A stretch of DNA of 64,000 nt from Calliopum simillimum (Eukaryota > Arthropoda > Insecta > Diptera > Lauxaniidae), in contig OX638369.1 of NCBI GenBank assembly GCA_951812925.1, forward strand, positions 62,001 through 126,000, read 5' to 3'. Both the position numbers and the translations under genes were made by a program. The notes beneath the pieces were generated by a model. That model made no database searches. It was given only the letters and a program-made list of their open reading frames with translations, and had not been told where the DNA came from. Below are positions 11,821 to 24,564 of this stretch, piece after piece. Each line of letters begins with the position of its first letter. Positions within the stretch are counted from its first letter, which is position 1.

Positions 11821-13330
11821 ATAAAAGGTATCCTTTCCGCACCATTTATTTTTAAAAAAAATCGGTTTTTTCGTATTTAAGAAAAAAACAAACAAAAACT
11901 GGAAACAAAAAAAGTCATTTCAGATGTGATTTTTGATGTTTAATCCGATTGCGGTATTAGAATTGCTTTATTACGTCTGGACTTTGAGATATCCTTACAT
12001 ATATGTTTAAAGGGCACCATTTTTTTTTCCTATTTTTGAAGTTATATAACACGATAAGGTAATATTATGCCGTTAAATCTGGTATGACAGTTAATAGCCC
12101 TAGTTTTTTTCTTGAAAACTCAATCAAACCCATAACGATATCTTTTTTTTTGTCGGAGATATCTTTACCTAAAAAGTTAAAAAAGTGCAAAAACACGATT
12201 TTTGGCTATATTGGATGTTATATGCAGGACACACAAAATTTTTTTGGGAATTTCTATTACCAGAAACATTTGGTTTTGGTACTTTCTTTTGGCTTTACAT
12301 TGAGCTATCAAATGTTTATCTGCAATATTTCTCTGTAAAGTTATGTTAACTTCAAAATGACACCATGAAACTCAAAGTGAAAAATCTCGGTTTTCGGCTA
12401 TATTTCAGGTTGTATACAGTACGGACGAAATTCGTCTGCTATTTTTTACTAACCGACACATTTAAAACCATTTTTTATCTTCAAAATGAGCTAGGAAGTG
12501 GTCTCTTGTTAATGTTTTCTAAAAAGTTATGACTATTTTAAGACGACATGTTGCAGCAATATAAGGAATTCTCGTACACTGTGAGTTTGCACTCCATAAT
12601 GTAATTTTTAAATGATCATAACTTTGTGGAAAACAATCCCAAGAAACCTCTTGATAGCTCATTTTGAAGATAAAGAATGGTTTTAAATGAGTCGGTTAGT
12701 AAAAAAGAGCAGACGAATTTCGTCCGTACTGTATACAACCTGAAATATAGCCGAAAACCGAGATTTTTCACTTTGAGTTTCATGGTGTGATTTTAAAGTT
12801 AACATAATTTTGCAGAGAAATATTGCAGATAAACATTTGATAGCTCAATTTAAAGCCAAAAGAAAGTACCAAAACCAAATGTTTCTGGTAATAGAAATTC
12901 CCAAAAAAATTTTGTGTGTCCTGCATATAACATCCAATATAGCCAAAAATCGTGTTTTTGCACTTTTTTAACTTTTTAGGTAAAGATATCTCCGACAAAA
13001 AAAAAGATATCGTTATGGGTTTGATTGAGTTTTCATGAAAAAAACTAGGGCTATTAACTGTCATACCAGATTTAACGGCATAATATTACCTTATCTTATT
13101 ATATAACTTCAAAAATAGGAAAAAAAATGGTGTCCTTTAAACATATATGTAAGGATATCTTAAAGTCCAGACGTAATAGAGCAATTCTAATACCGGAATC
13201 GGATTAAGCATCAAAAATCACATCTGAAATGACTTTTTTTGTTTCCAGTTTTTGTTTGTTTTTTTTCTTAAATACGAAAAAACCGATTTTTTTTAAAAAT
13301 AAATGGTGCGGAAAGGATACTTTTTATATG
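11821..13330. mobile_element. Foldback element P2
   Basis: The arms begin ATAAAAGGTATCCTTTCCGC and end GCGGAAAGGATACTTTTTAT. They are near-identical inverted copies around a centre near 12575, so mirror-image open frames appear in each arm. The ends merge into TATG microsatellite, so exact borders and a target duplication cannot be set. The right arm recurs at about 50608-51020. Confidence 0.8.
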
Positions 13331-13395
13331 TATGTATGTATGTATGCATGTATGTATATTTATATCCATATATGTATATTACACATATATACATA

Positions 13396-15905
13396 TTAAG
13401 GTGCAGCAAAATTCAAAAAAAATTAAAGCATCAAAAATTATCATAGATTAAGATCTTAAAACAAAAACTGCATACTTAGTTTTGGTCAAAACCCAAGAAA
13501 AGATGGCCCGCCCGGGGCTTGAATGAAGGTCTAAACGACAAAAATCATTGTTTTTTCGCAGTTTTTTTATTTTATCTCAAAAACCACGAAACTATTGGTA
13601 GTAATTCTTCCTAAATCTTTGAAAGGGATTAATTTTCTACATTTTTTGTTTTTTTCTCATTGCTCTACAGTGAAGTTTGCCTTATGGAAGTCCCGGAAGA
13701 AGTTAAAATTTTTTGATTCAAAAAACGGTTTTTTTCCTATAACTCAAGATACAAGAGACACACAAAAACTTTAGAGCTCAGCAAATGTAGGAAATCTGCT
13801 TTTCTATAGTTTTGCTTTGAAATCTTGATTCCAAAAGCAAACGGTTTTCCGCTAGAGGCCGAAATTTGTTAAAAATAATTGTGTATCATGAAAAAGCGAC
13901 CTTTTATTGTTTGGTTTTAAAATATACCCAAAAATTTGATTAAAAACTAATGAAAAAACTAAAAAATTCTAAACATGGTCTTTAGAATGGAAATCGGATT
14001 GAAATTGCGCTAGATTTGATAATTCTTACATACTTGGTATTTTTTGTAAAGTTCTAATTTTGGGTATTTTTGTTTCACAGTGTGTTTTGCATCCACAACT
14101 TAAGATTTTTTTATGATTATTACTTTACGTTATAGGCCAATAAACAGCGCAACTTTCAGGATCAAGAATATCAAAATCGGTTTGTAGTTTCCTTGCGAAT
14201 TTCAGCCTGAGAGTTTGGATTTTTTTACATTTTTGTCAAATTCGGCTTTTTTTGAGTATAAGCGACTGCATACCCTAAATACCGTAAAAAATGTGTACTA
14301 TTATAATCCAAAAACTGTAGGAAATATAATTTGCTATACTTTGCTTCTCATAGTCATCCTTCCACAGCTAATAGTTTGTGCCCTAGAGGCCGATTTTTGT
14401 GATAAAAAAAATCGAATTTTTAGAAATTTTTATTTCGAAGTGACCTTTTGATGTTTTTGCTTGCAAATTTTACAAAAATTTTAAAAGGGCACTTAAGAAA
14501 AAAATAAAAGCTTTCAAACGTAGTCTTTAGAAAAGAAATCAGTTGGAATTTACGCAAGATATAAAAGTTATAAGAGAGAGACATAACAGTATTTTTTTAT
14601 TGTGTATTTTTATCGACTCAGGATATGTGCTTTTGCTTTATCAACGAAGTAAAGGTTAGGCCACTGTTGCGCTCATTGCCTCATTTTTGGTTATTTTTTT
14701 GTATCACAGAGTATATAAAAACTGTCATATCTCGCGTAAATTTCAACCGATTTCTATTCTAAGGACTACGTTTGAAAGATTTTAAACTTATCTTAAATTT
14801 TTTATAAAAAATTTGGGAAAATTTGCAAGCAAAAACATCGAAAGGTCGCTTCGAAATAAAAATTTCTAAAAATTCTATTTTTTTTTATCACAAAAATTGG
14901 CCTCTAAGGCACAAACTGTTAGCTGTGGAAAGATGACTATCAGGATCAAGATATAGCAAAATATATTTCCTACAGTTTTTGCGATATAATAGTACACATT
15001 TTTTACGGTATTTAGGGTATACAGTCGCTTATACTCAAAAAAAGCCGTATTTGACAAAAATGTAAAAAAATCCAAACTCTCAGGCTGAAATTCGCAAGGA
15101 AACTACAAACCGATTTTGATATTCTTGATCCTGAAAGTTGCGCTGTTTATTGGCCTATAACGTAAAGTAATAATCATAAAAAAATCTTAAGTTGTGGATG
15201 AAAAACACACTGTGAAACAAAAATACCCAAAATTAGAACTTTACAAAAAATACCAAGTATGTAAGAATTATCAAATCTCGCGCAATTTCAATCCGATTTC
15301 CATTCTAAAGACCATGTTTAGAATTTTTTAGTTTTTTCATTAATTTTTAATCAAATTTTTGGGTATATTTTAAAACCAAACAATAAAAGGTCGCTTTTTC
15401 ATGATACACAATTATTTTTAACAAATTTCGGCCTCTAGCGGAAAACCGTTTACTTTTGGAATCAAGATTTCAAAGCAAAACTATAGGAAAGCAGATTTCC
15501 TACATTTGTTGAGCTCTAAAGTTTTTGTGTGTCTCTTGTATCTTGAGTTATAGGAAAAAAACCGTTTTTTGAATCAAAAAATTTTAACTTCTTCCGGGAC
15601 TTCCATAGGGCAAACTTCACTGTAGAGCAATGAGAAAAAACAAAAAATGTAGAAAATTAATCCCTTTCAAAGATTTAGGAAGAATTACTACCAATAGTTT
15701 CGTGGTTTTTGAGATAAAATAAAAAAACTGCGAAAAAACAATGATTTTTGTCGTTTAGACCTTCATTCAAGCCCCGGGCGGGCCATCTTTTCGGGGGTTT
15801 GGACCAAAACTAAGTATGCAGTCTTTGTAATAAGGCCTGCTCCAAAGATAATCTTTGATGCAACCTATATTTTTCCCATTATTTCGAAAAAGTGCTGCAC
15901 CCTAA
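13396..15905. mobile_element. Foldback element P3 (TTAAGGTGCAGC ends, TSD TACATA)
   Basis: The left end TTAAGGTGCAGC mirrors the right end GCTGCACCCTAA approximately. Arms of about 1.2 kb are near-identical around a centre near 14650, where half a copy of the S1 MITE sits. TACATA occurs at 13390-13395 and 15906-15911. No transposase is visible. Confidence 0.85.
14619..14692. repeat. Half copy of S-family MITE in the P3 loop
   Basis: Matches one arm of the palindrome at 11614-11766: CGACTCAGGATATGTGCTTT, then GGTTAGGCCACTGTTGCGCT. It forms part of the non-mirrored centre of P3. Confidence 0.65.
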
Positions 15906-15915
15906 TACATATACA

Positions 15916-17538
15916 TTGTAGGCCCAAAAGTTGTATGAAAAATTTTAAAATCGTAAATGCCAATGTTTCCGCACGGAAAAATATGCAGTTTGGACTAAAA
16001 ATAATTATGCAATTTTTTGATCCGATATCCGGTTATTCTAAATCGACCCGGGTTGAGCTTCTTTATTAGGAAAAATGCAAAAATCTGCCTTTTTTTCTAT
16101 ATTTTTATACAAAACAACCACCAAACTCAATTTAGTACATTTAAGCTGTCTTTTATTAAAAACTGCATACAATTACCTTTCTAAAGAACCCAAGACGTGT
16201 GAAATCGGTTGAAAAAGCACGATACACGATAACACTAAAGTTTAAGGAGTACGAAAAAAATATGAAAATTACAAAAATTTTATGAGTCATAAAAAATTGG
16301 AATAAGATTACATATGCTTTTTCAATTTATTTATTTTATTAAACAATTGTGGTAACTGTATTTAATGTGTCTTAACGACCTATCCATTGTTTTACAAATG
16401 GTTCTAAGCAAGAAAAAATTCCGAAATAGGACCTTTTTATTTTTTCTTGCGAAAAAAATGTTTTTGTTTCTTTATTTTATTGAAATTAAAATTTTTTTTA
16501 CAATAAAATGCATGTGCAAGATTAAACATTACTCTTATAAACTATAGCATCTTATTTCATGAAAATTAAACTACTTAAGCTTCTCCTCCCATGAGAGATG
16601 ATTTTGTATGAAATGGGTACTTTTGTCGTCTTTTCAGAGAATTATTTTTCGTTTTGTCAGTACTTTTCGTATGAACCGCATCTGAGTGTCGGAGTTTTTT
16701 TTTTGAGATGAACCTGATGTCGAAGCCATTTTCTCAATTAAAACAAAAAACTAGTAAGGATGTAAATTTTGGCCTGGCCAAAAAATAAATACCCTACACT
16801 GCAGTATTTTGAAAATTTTGCTTATATGGGAGGTGCCACGCCCCCTTGTCTGATTTCACCCAATTTTTGCTGAGAGCTTTCATTTATAATTTTTAGTGTC
16901 TGAGTCAAATTTGGTTCGAATATCTCAAAAAACGCATTCAGTATAGCGTTTTGAAGCTTTTGCTTATATGGGAGGTGCCACGCCCTCTTGTCCGAGTACA
17001 CCCAGTTTTTGTTCAGAGCTTGCATTTATAGTTTTTAGTGTCAGAGTGAAATTAAGTTGGATTATCTCAATAAACTTTTTCAGTATAGCATTTTGAAACT
17101 TTTGCTTATATGGGAGGTGCCACACCCCCTTGTACGATTTCAACCAATTTTTTCTGAGAGCTTTCATTTATAATTTTTAGTGTCTGAGTCAAAGTTGGTT
17201 CGAATATCTCAAAAAACGCTTTCAGTATAGCGTTTTGAAGCTTTTGCTTATATGGGAGGTGCCACGCCCTCTTGTCCGAATTCGCTCAGTTTTTTATCAG
17301 AGCTTGCGCTTACAATTCGTAGTACTTATATGTATTGTGGTTGCATTGTCGTGAAAAATACTCCTAAAATTGCATTTTGAATATAATTTTTGTATGGGCG
17401 GTAGGCGTGTCCGTTGACCGATTTTGCTCATTTTCAATCCCCCGAGCTAACTTTGGCGACGGAGGCAGTGTACCAAATTTCATTGAATTATCTTGCTTAG
17501 TTTTCCCAAAAAGTGTATTTCAACACACAGCCAGCCAC

Positions 17539-17577
<39 letters not shown>

Positions 17578-18557
17578 CCCAGCCAGCCAGCCAGACAGAC
17601 GGACATGGCTATATCGACTCAGGAGGTGACGCTGATCAAGAATATATATACTTTTCTATACCTGCCACGCCTCCTTCTCTGCGTTACAAACGGAAGGACA
17701 AAGTGAATATACCCTGGGTGTAGGGTATAAATATCTAAATAACTGCCACTATATTCTTTCATTACTTCACTTCGACTGAAATTATGGGTTCACGATTGTA
17801 TCTATTTGGCATGATATTCAAATTTATTAAATAATCGGCTTCTAAGTTGCATAAATTGTTAGCAAAATTTTAATGAAGTTTTGGCATTTCGTGTTTCTAA
17901 GGGATTAGATTTCATCGTGTGTCGTGCTATTTCACCCGATTTTAGACTTTATGAGCTCATTGAAAAGATGATTGTATGCAGTTTTTGATAAAAGATAGTT
18001 ATGATTGAGTTTTGTGGTCGCAAACAGCATATATTAAAAAAACAAAAATGTACCGAATCCGGAATTTTTGTGGGTAAAGAAGTATTTGAAAAATAGATTG
18101 GAGAGGTAGATTAAGGCTCATTATGTAGAATACCAATATTTAATACAAGAAGAAAAGGGAGAAAAGCATATTCTACGGTTATAAAATTTTTTATGATTTT
18201 TAAATTTTTTGTGATTTTCAAATTTTTTCCTTACTTCTAAGGGTTTGATGTTCTTGTATGACGTGCTTTTTCCACCGATTTCAGAAATCTTGGATTCTTT
18301 GGAAAGGTAAATGTATGTACTTTACGATTAAAGACAATTAAAATGTATTAAATTGAGTTTTGTGGTTGTTTTACATAAGAATATGTAAAAACAGTCAGTT
18401 TTTTGCATTTTTCCTGATAAAGAAGCTCAACTCGGGTCGATTTAGGATAACCAGATCTCGGATCAAAAAATTTCATAATTATTTTTAACCCAAACTACAT
18501 ATTTTTCCGTGCGGAAACTTTAACTTTTCCACAATTTTTCATTATGGGCCACTCTAA
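15916..18557. mobile_element. Foldback element P4 (TSD TATACA), split by Helentron H3
   Basis: The right end GGGCCACTCTAA corresponds to a slightly eroded left end TTGTAGGCCC. The arms pair through ATATGCAGTTTGGA, TCGACCCGGGTTGAGCTTCT and its inverse. TATACA flanks both ends (15910-15915 and 18558-18563). It sits only 10 bp from P3, so it inserted beside or into P3's target duplication. The interior contains H3. Confidence 0.8.
16751..17729 (-). mobile_element. Helentron H3 inside P4
   Basis: On the minus strand it runs from TATACCCTACACCC (17729 side) to the GGCCAGGCC-type hairpin and CTAG at 16751-16754. It carries four units of about 142 bp marked by GTGCCAC(G/A)CCC at 16834, 16975, 17117 and 17260. 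A CCAG tetranucleotide tract lies at 17530-17592. No coding capacity. Confidence 0.85.
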
Positions 18558-18612
18558 TATACAAGTATATATATGTACGTATATACATATATATGTGTAC
18601 ATAATATGTATA
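18558..18612. repeat. AT array between P4 and P5
   Basis: TATA/TATG/TACA sequence. Its last 34 bp (18579-18612) are repeated exactly on the far side of P5 at 22989-23022. Confidence 0.8.
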
Positions 18613-19343
18613 TTAGGGTGGGCCGATTTGAAAACTGATCTCGGCTACCCCCCTATGTGAAAGTTCATTCGATTCTATGAATATTTGCCCAAGGAACTAT
18701 ACCTCTGCGTTCAACTTTAGTTCGGCGCATTTTTGATCGAAAATTTCACTTTTTACTAATTTTTTTTTTATTTTCACACAAAATATTTTAAATTTTTATA
18801 AAATCAAAAGTAATATCATTACATGATTTGGCTGGTATTCTGTCAGTAATCAATTAAATTGGGTTCTGTTTACATAAAAAGTTTACTTGATGGTGTGGAA
18901 TTGATGCTATATATTTAAAAAAGTGATATGGGTCAAATAGCCGATTATTTTGACCGACATTCAAAATAAACGATTCATATTTTTGGATGCATTTTTTCAA
19001 ACAAAATACCAACCTAGGCTAAAAGTTCATTCAATTCCATGAACTTTGCCCAAGAAACCGTACCTCTACGTTCAACTTTAGTTCGGCGCATTTTCGATTG
19101 AAAATTTTACCTTGCGTTTAATATTTATTTTTATGCTTAATTTTCAAAATTCTTATGGAGACAAAAGTAATATCATAATATGTTTTGGCTGGTATTCTGT
19201 CAGTAATCAATAAAATTGGGTTTTGTTTTTACGAAAAGTTTACTTGATAGCGTGGAATTGATTATATTTATTCCAAAAAATTATATCGGTCAAATTATGT
19301 AAATTTATTATAAACAATCATATTTTTACATGGATTTTTGGTA

Positions 19344-20893
19344 GGGGAGACTGGGGCACATTTGACACTAAATTTTCAAAGACCTGTATCTTTGAAAATT
19401 ATTACACGATCTTAATACTCTTTACTGTTTCTGAAACATTGATTATTTAAGATGAAAACCAAGAAAAAAAAAATTTCAAAAAAACTGCATTAAGAGTTAT
19501 TTTTTAAATTTTTTCAAAAAAAGTCATTTTGTCAAATGTGCCCCAAGTACGGGGCACATTTGACATTGCAGGGGGCACATTTGACACTCACAAAAATAAC
19601 ATAGAAACATTAAACAAAACATTCATACATATATTTTTTTCATATAAATACAAATTATAAGTACCTATGTATGTACTAACGAAGACTTATTTTATATATT
19701 AGTGTGAGAAGTCGATGTCAAATACGTATTTAGTGCGTGAACGTGAAGTTGAGGCTGGATTTGTTGGAGTTGGTAATTTAAACTCAATTACACTCTATAA
19801 AGTCAGGCAAACATCTTCCACTTCCGGTTTTATAAAAATCCCAATTTAATAGTGAAACTCTTCTCAAATAACTGATCTTGTATCAAGTATAGCTAATTAC
19901 TTCTACAATATCTCCCACATAAAAAATGGGTTTTTGGATTTTTCGCCAAATTTCCCAAGGACAATATATAAGTATAAAGTACAATTTCCAACAACATCCC
20001 TAATGAGAACATCAACATAAAATGTTAGGTAAGAGCCAGTTTGATGGAAATTTCTTTGGTCTGGATTTTGGGTAACACCATCGTCAAGATATCTGCAGCG
20101 CTTTCACATGATGATGGGGAATACTTCTAGTCAATTTGATAATTATTAAAAACTTCGCATACATGATGATCTTTGATGTCAATATGTTTACTTCGGGAAT
20201 TCATCCATCCAGATTTTCAAATTAAAATAAGTGGTAGAGGTCCTGGAAAGCACCTATTCAAAAATCTTGAATTGTAGATAAAACAAATTATATTAAATCA
20301 AATGAAATGGATTCTGTGCCGGAAGTCGGAGTTTCTCTCTGGTTTCCGATATTAGAAATAGCGAATTTAACTTTTTTTTCATCGCCATCGCGTCTGTTCG
20401 TCTTCATTTTATAATGGTATACCATATCTTTAAAAAGATAACACTAGAAAGTCTTCTAAAATACACAAACATATATGTCTGAACGAACGTCAAATGTGCC
20501 CCTTCGACAAAAGTCAAATGTGCCCCAATATCTCTTGAAGAATTAAAAATATTTTAAAATCTAAACTATTTGACCTTGATAAAAAACACTTTTATTCTAT
20601 TTATTGTAAAGGTTAGTGCTACCAAGTTTTCATACTTACTTCTAAAAAACAATACAACTTTATTTGCGAAACCCTTACGAACAAGATGTCGAAAATTACA
20701 AAAAAATTCACAAAAAGTTAAAAAAGCGAATTAGCGCGGGAGAAGTTGAAAGAGAACTACCAAAGTTCATTACGTTGCTTCCACTCTAATTAGTTATGTT
20801 TCTGCATTTCAGGTTATTGGATCGAAAGGCGTGTTCACACCGAAAATGGCAAAGTCAAATGTGCCCCGGTGTCAAATGTACCCCAACTTACCC
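19344..20893. mobile_element. Pogo/Tc1-type element Q1 with subterminal repeats
   Basis: Flanked by TA (19342-19343, 20894-20895). The left end is GGGGAGACTGGGGCACATTT and the right end, read inward, GGGTAAGTTGGGGTACATTT. The word GGGGCACATTTGACA or its inverse recurs at the left end, near 19535-19577, at 20489-20526 and at the right end, as expected of transposase-binding sites. No recognisable transposase remains. A shorter derivative (Q2) lies at 59873-60745. Confidence 0.75.
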
Positions 20894-21741
20894 TATATTG
20901 TTCTGTTAAATTAAAAAAAGCGGCTAATTTATTTCCTAAAACTGCCACCACATGTTGCCCTGGAAAAAATTGAGTGTCAGATTTGGCATCCTAGCATCCA
21001 AAAACACTTGGGTTGGTGTTTCGATTGAAAAAATCCATGTAAAAATATGTATCGTTTATAATAAATCGGTTATATTTATTTATATTTCAAACAATAAATG
21101 TCACACAGCACTTGGATTGCTTTTTTATTTAAATAAATCCATGAAAATATTTAAAAATTGATCGAAAAAATCCATGTAAAAATATAACTCGTTTATTTTG
21201 AAATCGGTTGGATGACCGATATAATTTTTTAAATAAATATAATCAATTCCACGCTATCAAGTAAACTTTTCGTAAAAACAAAACCCAATTTTATTGATTA
21301 CTGACAGAATACCAGCCAAAACATATTATGATATCACTTTTGGCTCTATAAGAATTTTGAAAATTAAGCACAAAAATGAATATTAAGCGCAAGGTAAAAT
21401 TTTCAATCGAAAATGCGCCGAACTAAAGTTGAACGTAGAGGTACGGTTTCTTGGGCAAATGTTAATGGAATTGAATGAACCTTTAACCTAGGTTGGTATT
21501 TTGTTTGAAAAAATGCATCTAAAAATATGAATCGTTTATTTTGAATGTCGGTCAAAATAATCGGCTATTTGCCCCATATCAATTTTTTAAATATATAGCA
21601 TCAATTCCACACCATCAAGTGAACATTTTATGTAAACAGAACCCAATTTAATTGATTACTGACAGAATACCAGCCAAATCATGTAATGACATTACTTTTG
21701 ATTTTATAAAAATTTTTTAAAATTTTGTATGAAAATAAAAA

Positions 21742-22691
21742 CTAGTAAGGGTGTAAATTTTGGCCTGGCCAAAAAATAAATACCCTACACTGCAGTATTT
21801 TGAAAATTTTGCTTATATGGGAAGTGCCACGCCCTCTTGTCCGAGTACACCCAGTTTTTGTTCAGAGCTTGCATTTATAGTTTTTAGTGTCAGAGTGAAA
21901 TTTAGTTGGATTATCTCAAAAAACCTTTTCAGTATAGCATTTTGAAACTTTTGCTTGTATGAGAGGTGCCACGCCCTCTTGTCCGAATTCGCTCAGTTTT
22001 TTATCAGAGCTTGCATTTATAGTTTTTAGTGTCAGAGTGAAATTTAGTTGGATTATCTCAAAAAACTTTTTCAGTATAGCATTTTGAAACTTTTGCTTAT
22101 ATGAGAGGTGCCACGCCCTCTTGTCCGAGTACACCCAGTTTTTGTTCAGAGCTTGCATTTATAGTTTTTAGTGTCAGAGTGAAATTTAGTTGGATTATCT
22201 CAAAAAACTTTTTCAGTATAGCATTTTGAAACTTTTGCTTATATGAGAGGTGCCACGCCCCCTTGTAAGATTTCAACCAATTTTTGCTGAGAGCTTTCAT
22301 TTATAATTTTTAGTGTTTGAGTCGAAGTTGGTTCGAATATCTCAAAAAACGCTTTCAGTATAGCGTTTTGAAGCTTTTGCTTGTATGGGAGGTGCCACGC
22401 CCTCTTGTCCGAATTCACTCAGTTTTTTGTCAGAGCTTGCGCTTACAATTCGTAGTACTTATGTGTATTGTGGTTGCATTGTCGTGAAAAATACTCCTAA
22501 AATTGCATTATGAACATAATTTTTGTATGGGCGGTAGGCGTGTCCGTTGACCGATTTTGCTCATTTTCAATCCCCCGAGCTAACTTTGACGACGGAGGCA
22601 GTGTACCAAATTTCATTGAATTATCTTGCTCAGTTTTCCCAAAAAGTGTATTTCAACACACAGCCAGCCAGCCAGCCAGCCAGCCAGCCAC

Positions 22692-22723
<32 letters not shown>

Positions 22724-22858
22724 ACAGACGGACATGGCTATATCGACTCAGGAGGTGACGCTGATCAAGAATATATATAATTTTCTATATCTGCCACGCC
22801 TCCTTCTCTGCGTTACAAACGGAAGGACAAAGTGAATATACCCTGGGTGTAGGGTATA
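21742..22858 (-). mobile_element. Helentron H4 inside P5
   Basis: Same structure as H3. CTAG at 21742-21745 marks the 3' end, and the 5' end is the GGGTATA side near 22858. It carries five units of about 141 bp with GTGCCACGCCC (near 21826, 21966, 22108, 22250, 22393) and a CCAG tract at 22660-22722. Neighbouring units look more alike than units of other copies. Confidence 0.85.
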
Positions 22859-22987
22859 AAAAAATTAGTAAAAGGTGAAATTTTCGATCAAAAATGCGCC
22901 GAACTAAAGTTGAACGCAGAGGTATAGTTCCTTAGGCAAATATTCATAGAATTGAATGAACTTTCACATAGGGGGTAGCCACCCTAA

Positions 22988-23023
22988 TGTATATACATAT
23001 ATATGTGTACATAATATGTATAT
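22988..23023. repeat. Right flank duplication of P5
   Basis: It starts with the TGTATA target repeat and continues as a 34-bp exact copy of the left flank (18579-18612). This exceeds the 6-bp duplication of related elements and suggests microsatellite expansion or a longer duplication. Confidence 0.75.
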
Positions 23024-24270
23024 AAACACCGAGACATACTCAAAAATCGTTAAAAAAACTAAACTGTCGAAAAAAAAAAACGGCTGGACGTTCGATTTCG
23101 CGGTTTGCGGATTTAGATACTAGAAGGGTCCCCCAACATTATCCCTGAAAAAAATCGCGGGTGGTATTTCAAAAAGTTAAATTTTTTAAAAACCACCGTG
23201 AACTCGGAAACTGAGAATCCAATTGAAAAACGGTAAATTATGTCTTTTTGATAATAAATTCGGCTGTCTGAATCCATTGACAAAAATTAATTTTACTTGT
23301 TGCTGTTTTTGTTAAGTAGATGTCAAAACTGTGATTTTTTCACTTTTGAGCAAGGATAACTAAGGATACTGATGTAATAGAAAAAAATCAAGATCAGATT
23401 CGTAATAAGGAGATCCTAATCCACCATAAACGGATAAAAACAGAAAACAGGAAACCATAGTTGATCTTTAGGGCGGTAGCATATAAAAAAAATGGACCAT
23501 CGGAGACATGACACTGTTGGAAAATTAGTCTTGAAGTGTAAATTTGTCATTATATGCAATATATCGCTTCAAAACCATAATTTTTCCATACTGTGGCTAA
23601 AATGTCACAAACGTGGCAGCAAAATTTCTTAATTTCGACCTCAAAGCCGTAAATTCATACTTGTAATTGATCTTCTTAAAATGTTAGTTTTTAGAGTGTG
23701 TTTACACAAGATAGCATGAAGAAACTTGTAAAAATGCAAAAAAATTATCTGCCAATTTTACAACTCGAAAAAGCACAGTTATCTAAGAATCACCCATATA
23801 TCCTAAACTGTGGGTCGCAAGAAAATAATTTGCACCATTTTTCGATATGAAATTTTCTGAGCTACAAAATTGTGGAGAACAATTTTTTTGTAGAAATAAG
23901 CGTTAGCAAGATACTAATTTTCTCGACCTTTGTGCCGGAATATCTTTTTGTACGACAGTGCAATCGGTCTCGAATTTTTGTGCATACTTTGAAACTACCA
24001 AATAAACTGGCTAAAAGAAAAAAATGTTGGATTTTATATGTTGGATATAACCGTTAACGAGATTTTTGCAAAAAACTATTTTTCTCGACCTTTTGCACCC
24101 GATATCTCACGAAGGCACCACCTCTCAGGATTTCTCTAGAACAAAAGTTCATACCTACTATTGGAAGATCACCCACAAAAAAATTGAGCTTTGATACTAT
24201 AAGGGGGGTCAGCCGAGCGCTGGCTCTCCGTCTACAAGCAATCCACAAAATCGCACAAAAAAAAAAAAAA
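23024..24270. repeat. Right arm of the outer nested palindrome
   Basis: Inverted copy of the left-arm blocks listed for 6600-11575, shorter because it lacks the A-M-A duplication, the 10210-11395 block and both Helentrons. The inner end (from ACACCGAGACATACTC) recurs at 51531-51720, and the outer end (about 23930-24230) recurs diverged at 61300-61568. Confidence 0.75.
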
Positions 24271-24315
24271 TGTAAGTCCAAATTTGCTTGCCGAGAAATA
24301 TTTAAGAGAATAATT

Positions 24316-24564
24316 GAGGAGTGGCCGTACCAAAGGGCCTAAGTACCATAACGATGCAAAAGTATTGTCATATATATTATATAACATAATAATCGGTTAT
24401 CTGACTGGTATCATTTTTTTAATATAATGTCGTCAATTTCACACCGTCAAGTAAATTTCTTGTGTCAATAGAAAACAACTTTAATTATTTCTAACAAAAT
24501 GCCACACAATTCATATTAAGACACTACTTTTGCCTGGTACTGGCCCTTTGGTACGGCACTCCTC
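24316..24564. mobile_element. Palindromic-ended MITE
   Basis: AGGAGTGGCCGTACCAAAGG at the left is mirrored by GGCCCTTTGGTACGGCACTC at the right. The 200-bp interior resembles part of the P5 arms (CACACCGTCAAGTAAAT). No clear target duplication seen. Confidence 0.65.

Larger units (their letters stand above)
18613..22987. mobile_element. Foldback element P5 (TTAGGGTGGGCC ends, TSD TGTATA)
   Basis: The left end TTAGGGTGGGCC and right end GGTAGCCACCCTAA mirror each other. The arms match through CCAAGGAACTATACCTCTGC and AAATGCGCCGAACTAAAG. Each arm also holds two diverged copies of its own internal unit. TGTATA flanks both sides (18607-18612, 22988-22993). The 4.4-kb length is inflated by Q1 (19344-20893) and Helentron H4 (21742-22858). 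Confidence 0.85.

Noticed and set aside
12084..13064. Conserved pairs of frames (12.1/12.8, 14.2/14.9, 38.9/40.0 kb, 8.4/9.5 kb) suggesting selection
   Set aside because: They are mirror or direct copies within palindromes or duplications, so similarity reflects DNA homology, not coding constraint.
17530..17592. CCAG repeats as a CRISPR-like array
   Set aside because: A tetranucleotide microsatellite without spacers, in a eukaryotic transposon.
18613..18624. TTAGGG at element ends as telomeric sequence
   Set aside because: A single TTAGGG followed by TGGGCC, with inverted copies at the other end. Flies lack TTAGGG telomeres, and there is no tandem array.
19344..20893. Coding region in Q1
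   Set aside because: Stops in all frames and no transposase motif. The repeated words are non-coding.
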